A stretch of DNA of 42,480 nt, taken from Clostridiales bacterium (GTDB lineage Bacteria > Bacillota > Clostridia > Peptostreptococcales > Anaerovoracaceae). The position numbers and the translations under genes were made by a program. The DNA lies in NCBI GenBank assembly GCA_012838265.1, contig DUPP01000116.1:1-42480 (forward strand), written 5' to 3'. The notes below the pieces were generated by a model. The model saw nothing but the letters and a program-made list of their open reading frames with translations, did not search any database and had not been told where the DNA came from. This document shows positions 36,828 to 42,480 of this stretch, piece after piece. Each line of letters starts with the position of its first letter. Positions within the stretch are counted from its first letter, which is position 1.

Positions 36828-37469
36828 TTAGTAATCTGCATCTGCTTCCTCATCATACGATTCTCCGTCTATTACTGGAAATTCTTTGTCGATGAGGCCT
36901 TCCTCATATAATTCTTCATCTTCTTCAATTATTTCGTCGTATTCTTCATCGATCTTTGCATCAAATGAAATGGAATATTCATCGATTTCATAATCGAGAC
37001 AATCGCTGAAATCATATCTGTACTTATCCTCGTTTAATTTTTCCAGCCGATAAAGCGATATGGCCTCGCTGATTGATACATCAAATTCTTTACCATCGTT
37101 TATCCGTTGTACATGAACAATTCCATCAAAAATATACCAATTTCTAAATTTATATAACTCATCTACATACGCAATTCGGTCATCATCACTATTTGAGGAA
37201 TTACTTAGCAGTCCTAATAAAGCTTGCCTTATAGTATCCAACATCGTGTAGATTTCGATTCCGTCATCTGGGATACCTTGCAGTATGTCTTCAAAATAAT
37301 TGTCAGTTAAATCTATTAAAGTCTCCGAATCCGTTTCCGACAGGAATCTGTAGAATAAATCATAGGGGATATCTTCGTCACACTCAATCAGAGAAGCGAA
37401 GTGTTCAAAATACCCAAATTCATCGGGGGATTCGATTTCAAGCATATCTAATAATTCGTTATAATCCAT
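36828..37469 (-). CDS. Highly acidic protein of unknown function
   Basis: 213-aa ORF rich in D/E/Y, acidic tail EEYDEIIEEDEELYEEGLIDKE; directly downstream of murI. Confidence 0.75.
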   Translation of the reverse strand: MDYNELLDMLEIESPDEFGYFEHFASLIECDEDIPYDLFYRFLSETDSETLIDLTDNYFEDILQGIPDDGIEIYTMLDTIRQALLGLLSNSSNSDDDRIAYVDELYKFRNWYIFDGIVHVQRINDGKEFDVSISEAISLYRLEKLNEDKYRYDFSDCLDYEIDEYSISFDAKIDEEYDEIIEEDEELYEEGLIDKEFPVIDGESYDEEADADY

Positions 37470-37478
37470 TTCAGCACC

Positions 37479-38297
37479 TCATTTATAAGTTTCTAGATCA
37501 AAGCTCTTAAACGCGACCTTGAATCCTGAATTCTCGAAAATTTTGTTAATCATATTAACAAAGTTTTCAGATAAGTCGCTTGCATAGAACGTATTATCAA
37601 AAACCGGTTTTTCAGAAAATAGATCTTTAGCCGCGAGTTTAGCTATAATGCTTTCTATTATTTCCTCTGATGGATTTATAATTCTTAATCCAGGATATAT
37701 TTTTTCGATATTTTTTCTTATCAATGGATAGTGAGTACAGCCTAATATAAGAGTATTAATGTTATTATATGATATGAAGTGATCTAAATAATATTTAATT
37801 GATAAATCCATAATTTCATTTTGTATAATGCCTTCCTCTATTAATGGGACAAGGACTGGGCAGGGGGTGGTATATATTTTAAGTTTTGGGTTCTTATTAT
37901 ATATCAGTTTTTCATAAGCTTTGCTTTTTATCGTTACCTTAGTTCCGATAATTCCTATATGATCCAGCTCGTTACATGTTTTTGCTGTGATCTCAGCTGT
38001 TGGCTCAATAATTCCAACAATTGGTATCTGGGGATACCTTTGATGCAATTCATCTAGACAGGTGGAACTAACGGTATTACATGCAATTACAATCATCTTT
38101 ACATTTTCATTTATTAAAAAATCTGCTATTTGCATTGAAAAGTGGCGAATAGTAGAAATTCCTTTTGACCCATATGGTGTACGTGCAGTATCTCCAAAAT
38201 AGATGATCCGTTCGTTAGGTAAAGCTTGCATTAAATGTGGTATGCAGGTCAGTCCTCCAAGCCCTGAATCAAAAAAACCTATTGGCCGGTTATCCAT
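37479..38297 (-). CDS. murI: Glutamate racemase
   Basis: IGFFDSGLGGLTCIPHLMQALPNERIIYFGDTARTPYGSKG, VIACNTVSSTCLDEL, LILGCTHYPLI. Confidence 0.95.
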   Translation of the reverse strand: MDNRPIGFFDSGLGGLTCIPHLMQALPNERIIYFGDTARTPYGSKGISTIRHFSMQIADFLINENVKMIVIACNTVSSTCLDELHQRYPQIPIVGIIEPTAEITAKTCNELDHIGIIGTKVTIKSKAYEKLIYNKNPKLKIYTTPCPVLVPLIEEGIIQNEIMDLSIKYYLDHFISYNNINTLILGCTHYPLIRKNIEKIYPGLRIINPSEEIIESIIAKLAAKDLFSEKPVFDNTFYASDLSENFVNMINKIFENSGFKVAFKSFDLETYK

Positions 38298-38458
38298 AAA
38301 ATATTAGTGTCCTTTCTTTAATTGAAGATCATTCTTCACTGAAATATCGGCAGATTCAATATTCATTTTTACCTAACCATGTTACATGGTATGATATAAT
38401 AATATTAAAGAATAAAGGTTAAAATGTAAATAGCAAAAAATTAATAAGGAGTTTTGTT

Positions 38459-40255
38459 ATGAGCAAAGAGACAAAAACAAGAGATCAGATTGATTCGAAA
38501 TATAAATGGAATATCAGCGAGATGTATCCAGACGAGGAACAGTGGAAGAACGATTATCAGACAGTTGAGAAAAAGGCAAAAGATTTTGTAGATTTTTCAG
38601 GCAGACTTGGCGACAGCCCGCAAATACTTCTGGACGCACTTCAGAAGAAAGATAATATATGGCTGCTGCTTGAAAAGATTTATGTGTATGCCAGGATGAA
38701 AAAAGACGAGGATAATCGTGTTACTAAGTATCAGGCAATGAGCGATAAGGCGAATTCACTGATTGCTAAGACATCATCATATCTATCCTTCTTTATACCT
38801 GAGTTGCTGGAAATTCCAGAGGAAAAACTAAGAGGATTTATTGATTCGGAAAAAGGGCTCAAACTTTATGAGCATGTCATAAATGATCTCATTAGACAAA
38901 AAGCACACGTTCTTTCCAAAGCAGAAGAAAGTATATTGGCACAGATAGGAGAAGTTACGGGTGCAACTAATGTTGTATTTAACATGCTTAATAACGCTGA
39001 TTTAAAATTTGGATCGATCATCGATGAAGATGGCGACGATGTGGAGGTTACACACGGCAGGTATTCAGGATTTTTGGAATCTTATAATAGAAGAGTCAGA
39101 AAAGAAGCCTTTGAGCATATGTACGAAGCGTATATCAACTTGAAAAATACACTTGCTGCAAATTACAATTATAATACAAAAACTGATGTGGTTACTGCCA
39201 GGATTAGAAAATATAGTTCCGCACGCAGTGCTGCACTTGCCGGAGACAATATTCCTCTGAAAGTTTATGATAATTTAATCGACACAGTAAACGATAATTT
39301 GGGACTTATGCATCGGTATATGGAAATAAGACGTAAGATGCTGCAGCTAGATGAGATCCACATGTACGATATGTATGTACCGCTTGTTGAGATACCTAAA
39401 AAAGATATCCCTTATGAAAAGGCACTAGATATGATTCGGGAAGGGCTTTCCCCACTGGGAGAAGATTATATAAGCAAAATGAATCATGGCATCGAAGCAG
39501 GCTGGATTGATGTTTATGAAAACGAAGGCAAAACGAGTGGTGCCTATTCATTTGGAAGCTACGATAGTATGCCTTACATTCTTTTGAACTACAATAATAA
39601 ATTAAAGGATGTTTTCACTATTGCTCATGAAATGGGGCATTCTATGCACTCTTATTATACGAGGCACAACCAGCCATTTGTATATGGGGGGCATTCGATT
39701 TTTACAGCAGAAGTAGCTTCGACAGTAAACGAATCACTGTTGATGCAGCACCTGCTCTCAGTCTGCAAGGATCCAGAAGAGAAAAAATACTTGTTGAACC
39801 TGCATATAGAGGAATTCAGAACGACCTTATTCCGTCAGACCATGTTTGCGGAATTTGAGAAGCTTACTCATGAAGCAGTTGAAAAAGGAGAAGTGCTAAC
39901 TGCAGAGTGGTTATGCGAAGAGTACGTCAAGTTGAATCGCAAGTACTACGGAGAAAAGGTCGTTCATGATCCGCAGATTAAGATGGAGTGGGCGAGAATC
40001 CCACATTTCTACAGAGCATTTTATGTTTATAAATATGCTACGGGTTTTTCGGCAGCTACTTTCATATCATCTAAGATTCTAAATGAAGGACAAAAGGCAA
40101 GGGATGCATACATTGAATTCTTAAAGTCTGGAGAAAGCGATTATCCTATTGAATTGCTGAAAATTGCTGGAGTGGATATGAGTAAACCGGAGCCGATTGT
40201 CCAAGCTATGGATACCTTTGAAAAACTTGTTGTGAGTCTTGAAGAACTGATGTAA
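38459..40255 (+). CDS. pepF: Oligoendopeptidase F
   Basis: M3 metallopeptidase HEMGHSMHSYYTR, full-length M3B architecture. Confidence 0.95.
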   Translation: MSKETKTRDQIDSKYKWNISEMYPDEEQWKNDYQTVEKKAKDFVDFSGRLGDSPQILLDALQKKDNIWLLLEKIYVYARMKKDEDNRVTKYQAMSDKANSLIAKTSSYLSFFIPELLEIPEEKLRGFIDSEKGLKLYEHVINDLIRQKAHVLSKAEESILAQIGEVTGATNVVFNMLNNADLKFGSIIDEDGDDVEVTHGRYSGFLESYNRRVRKEAFEHMYEAYINLKNTLAANYNYNTKTDVVTARIRKYSSARSAALAGDNIPLKVYDNLIDTVNDNLGLMHRYMEIRRKMLQLDEIHMYDMYVPLVEIPKKDIPYEKALDMIREGLSPLGEDYISKMNHGIEAGWIDVYENEGKTSGAYSFGSYDSMPYILLNYNNKLKDVFTIAHEMGHSMHSYYTRHNQPFVYGGHSIFTAEVASTVNESLLMQHLLSVCKDPEEKKYLLNLHIEEFRTTLFRQTMFAEFEKLTHEAVEKGEVLTAEWLCEEYVKLNRKYYGEKVVHDPQIKMEWARIPHFYRAFYVYKYATGFSAATFISSKILNEGQKARDAYIEFLKSGESDYPIELLKIAGVDMSKPEPIVQAMDTFEKLVVSLEELM

Positions 40256-40301
40256 AATATATAGGACTTGCTTGTTTTGTATTATAAGGGGGACAGCTGT
40301 A

Positions 40302-41105
40302 ATGAGAATTATTAATGTTTTTGCAAACGATACTGAATTATCTCAAAAAACCAAAAAGCTGTTAAAACAAAAACTTGAAAAAAGTGGTTTTTTTGTTCCG
40401 CAGGAGTATGATCTAAATGCGGAGCTGATCATATGTATAGGTGGGGACGGATCATTTTTAGAAACCCTTCATAAGTATAACTTTCCGTCTATTCCCTTTA
40501 TAGGGGTCAATACAGGTCATTTGGGTTTTTTTCAGGAAGTTTACCCGGATGGCTTAGATGAGTTTATTTTCAAATACAAGCAGGGTAAGTATGAGACTCA
40601 GCACTTAAAGACATTAAAGGCAGAAGTTACTACAGCGGAAGGAAAACAAGAATTTATGGGATTAAATGAAATCCTGATTAAAGGGGTTAAGTCCCGTCCT
40701 ATTCATTTGAATATATCAATAGGAGATAGTTTTATTGAGCGTTTCAGCGGCGACGGAATTCTTGTCGCAACTCCCGCAGGGAGCACAGCTTATAACTACT
40801 CTCTTGGGGGAAGTATTGTTGATCCGCGGCTAAGCTTGTTACAGGTGACTCCTATCGCTCCCATGAACACTACGGCATACAGATCCTTTACATCTAGTTT
40901 AATCCTGCCTCCATATTTGTCTATACGGGTCAATCCGGAATATTCGGAGCATAAGAGAAAGGGTATGCTGATAGTATCTGATGGTATGGAGCATTTTCTT
41001 CAAGAAGCAGAGGAAATAATATTTGAGTTTTCAAATTCAATTATTAAGCTGCTCCGATTCGATAATTCTGATTTCTGGACAAAGGTGAAAAGTAAGTTTA
41101 TTTAA
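40302..41105 (+). CDS. nadK: NAD kinase
   Basis: CIGGDGSFLETLHKY, GVNTGHLGFF, FSGDGILVATPAGSTAYNYSLGGSIVDP; likely ATG 40302. Confidence 0.93.
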   Translation: MRIINVFANDTELSQKTKKLLKQKLEKSGFFVPQEYDLNAELIICIGGDGSFLETLHKYNFPSIPFIGVNTGHLGFFQEVYPDGLDEFIFKYKQGKYETQHLKTLKAEVTTAEGKQEFMGLNEILIKGVKSRPIHLNISIGDSFIERFSGDGILVATPAGSTAYNYSLGGSIVDPRLSLLQVTPIAPMNTTAYRSFTSSLILPPYLSIRVNPEYSEHKRKGMLIVSDGMEHFLQEAEEIIFEFSNSIIKLLRFDNSDFWTKVKSKFI

Positions 41106-41138
41106 TTAATTTGTATAATAGCAAAAGTAGGTAAATTA

Positions 41139-42053
41139 ATGGATAATAAGTATCAAAAATTCGAATATATTATTAAAGAAATGGATAAGGAGCTCCCGAT
41201 AAAGGAGCTCTTACAACGTAATTTTAAGTTTTCTTCCAGGTTGATAATAAAGCTAAAGTTAAACGATTGTGTATTGCGGAATGGCATTCCAGTAAAAATG
41301 AACGAAAAGGGGCATAATATTGGAGATAGAATTACTGTGTTATTTCCTGAAGAAACAAGCTCCTTTGAGCCTGAAGACATTCCTATTTCAGTTGTTTATG
41401 AGGATGATGACTTATTAATAATAGATAAACCGGCAGGATATGTAGTTCATCCTACAAAAGGTCATCCTAGTAATACCATTGCAAACGGGATCATGAAATA
41501 CATGCTTGATCAGAATCAGCGATACAAGATTAGATTTATCAATCGTCTGGATATGGATACGTCAGGGCTTATGGCTATCGCTAAAAATTCATATTGTCAG
41601 GAAGACCTCGCCAGGCAGATGAGTAAGAATAGCGTAATAAAAAAATATGTGACTGTTGTGAAGGGGATAATTGCCGAGGAAGAGGGAACCATAGATCTGC
41701 CTATTGGTAGATTGTTTGAGGGACAGGTGATACGTGCAGTTAAGCCGAACGGTTATCCATCTATAACGCATTATAGGGTGCTTGAGCGATTTCAAAAAGG
41801 GTTTACTATGCTTGAACTTTTGCTTGAAACAGGAAGGACACATCAGATTCGGGTACACCTATCTCATATAGGATATCCAATCGTTGGCGATGTGCTTTAT
41901 GGTTTGGCATCTGAATGGTTGATTGAAAGACAAGCACTTCACGCAGTATATTTATCCTTCCAGCATCCTGTAACAAATCAGCACATGGAGTTTGAGGCAC
42001 CATTACCTAAAGATATAAAGCTGCTTATTAAAAAAATTTCTAATGATGCTTAA
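41139..42053 (+). CDS. RluD/RluA-family pseudouridine synthase
   Basis: S4-like N-terminus, FINRLDMDTSGLMAIAKN, LLETGRTHQIRVHLSHIGYPIVGDVLYG. Confidence 0.93.
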   Translation: MDNKYQKFEYIIKEMDKELPIKELLQRNFKFSSRLIIKLKLNDCVLRNGIPVKMNEKGHNIGDRITVLFPEETSSFEPEDIPISVVYEDDDLLIIDKPAGYVVHPTKGHPSNTIANGIMKYMLDQNQRYKIRFINRLDMDTSGLMAIAKNSYCQEDLARQMSKNSVIKKYVTVVKGIIAEEEGTIDLPIGRLFEGQVIRAVKPNGYPSITHYRVLERFQKGFTMLELLLETGRTHQIRVHLSHIGYPIVGDVLYGLASEWLIERQALHAVYLSFQHPVTNQHMEFEAPLPKDIKLLIKKISNDA

Positions 42054-42137
42054 ATAATGATAATAAATAAACGGCTGGCATTCACTGATGATGCTTAAGT
42101 AATGATATAATAAATGAGAAGACTGGCATTCACTGAT
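42045..42137. repeat. two-copy tandem repeat (45/48 bp) spanning the RluD-family stop codon
   Basis: GATGCTTAAATAATGATAATAAATAAACGGCTGGCATTCACTGAT / GATGCTTAAGTAATGATATAATAAATGAGAAGACTGGCATTCACTGAT. Confidence 0.9.
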
Positions 42138-42207
42138 TGCACATAATAACGCGTCGCTTCATATTATATACGAAATATGTAATGAAATTTACATGGAGGT
42201 GTATAAG

Positions 42208-42480
42208 GTGGGCGATGAATTTAAACAATGCCTAGATAGAGATCGATTTGATAAATTTGATAAGAGTTGCTGCGATAAAGGTTTCAGACACGATGATTTT
42301 TGCCATGACCATGACGATAGCTGGGATTTGGCAAGTTGGATTCCAATTATAATCATCGTATTTCTACTCTGCGGAGGAACAAACATATTTGGCGGATCCG
42401 GCTACAAAGACGATTTCTGTGGTGATAACACAGGGTTTGGTGGCGGCTGGTTACTTATCCTGATACTGGTATTCCTCTTC
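42208..42480 (+). CDS. Partial small Cys/His/Asp/Gly-rich membrane protein (spore-associated type?), runs off the right edge
   Basis: GTG start with ggaggtg SD; (M)GDEFKQCLDRDRFDKFDKSCCDKGFRHDDFCHDHDDSWDLASWIPIIIIVFLLCGGTNIFGGSGYKDDFCGDNTGFGGGWLLILILVFLF; not in the ORF track because it has no stop. Confidence 0.6.
   Translation, partial: MGDEFKQCLDRDRFDKFDKSCCDKGFRHDDFCHDHDDSWDLASWIPIIIIVFLLCGGTNIFGGSGYKDDFCGDNTGFGGGWLLILILVFLF

Noticed and set aside
1-42480. tRNA/rRNA genes, prophage, IS elements, or toxin-antitoxin/defence islands
   Set aside because: No recognisable tRNA TTCRANNC/anticodon context, rRNA, integrase, transposase or defence-associated families in either strand's credible ORFs

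Overview
The window is 42.5 kb of an ordinary-looking chromosome from an anaerobic, spore-forming Firmicute (Clostridia-like). I saw no rRNA, tRNA, CRISPR array, prophage or intact mobile element. From left to right it carries: the 5' end of a frameshifted FtsW/RodA-like gene (-); rny; a cysteine desulfurase-thiI pair; spoIIAA-spoIIAB-sigF-spoVAC-spoVAD-spoVAE; a large class A PBP (-); a HutP-family gene; comEC-holA; a three-gene NuoE/NuoF/(NuoG-GltD fusion) flavin-FeS complex; crotonase, thiamine pyrophosphokinase and metY (-); a NifU-like gene; a 4-hydroxybutyrate catabolic cluster (AbfD, small Cys-rich protein, CoA-transferase, 4HB dehydrogenase); aroE (-); a DUF975-like gene; a PRK06851-like ATPase (-); a D-Asp-ligase-like ATP-grasp / Asp racemase / MurE-like triad; a very acidic unknown protein and murI (-); pepF; nadK; an RluD-like gene; and a truncated Cys/His/Gly-rich small membrane protein. 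The best leads are: (i) the NuoEF + NuoG/GltD fusion complex, whose molybdopterin-like domain contains no cysteine after the FeS motif, so it is likely an electron-bifurcating transhydrogenase-type enzyme rather than a formate dehydrogenase; (ii) the ATP-grasp/racemase/MurE-like triad, which suggests a dedicated D-Asp peptidoglycan-branching module; (iii) an uncharacterised Cys-rich protein inside the 4HB cluster; (iv) a ~92-nt imperfect hairpin upstream of the cysteine desulfurase gene; (v) several intergenic tandem duplications, two of which span stop codons; and (vi) two anomalies at the left edge (a homopolymer frameshift and an apparent ATA start) that need read-level checking. All family calls are from motif recognition by eye; no searches were run.
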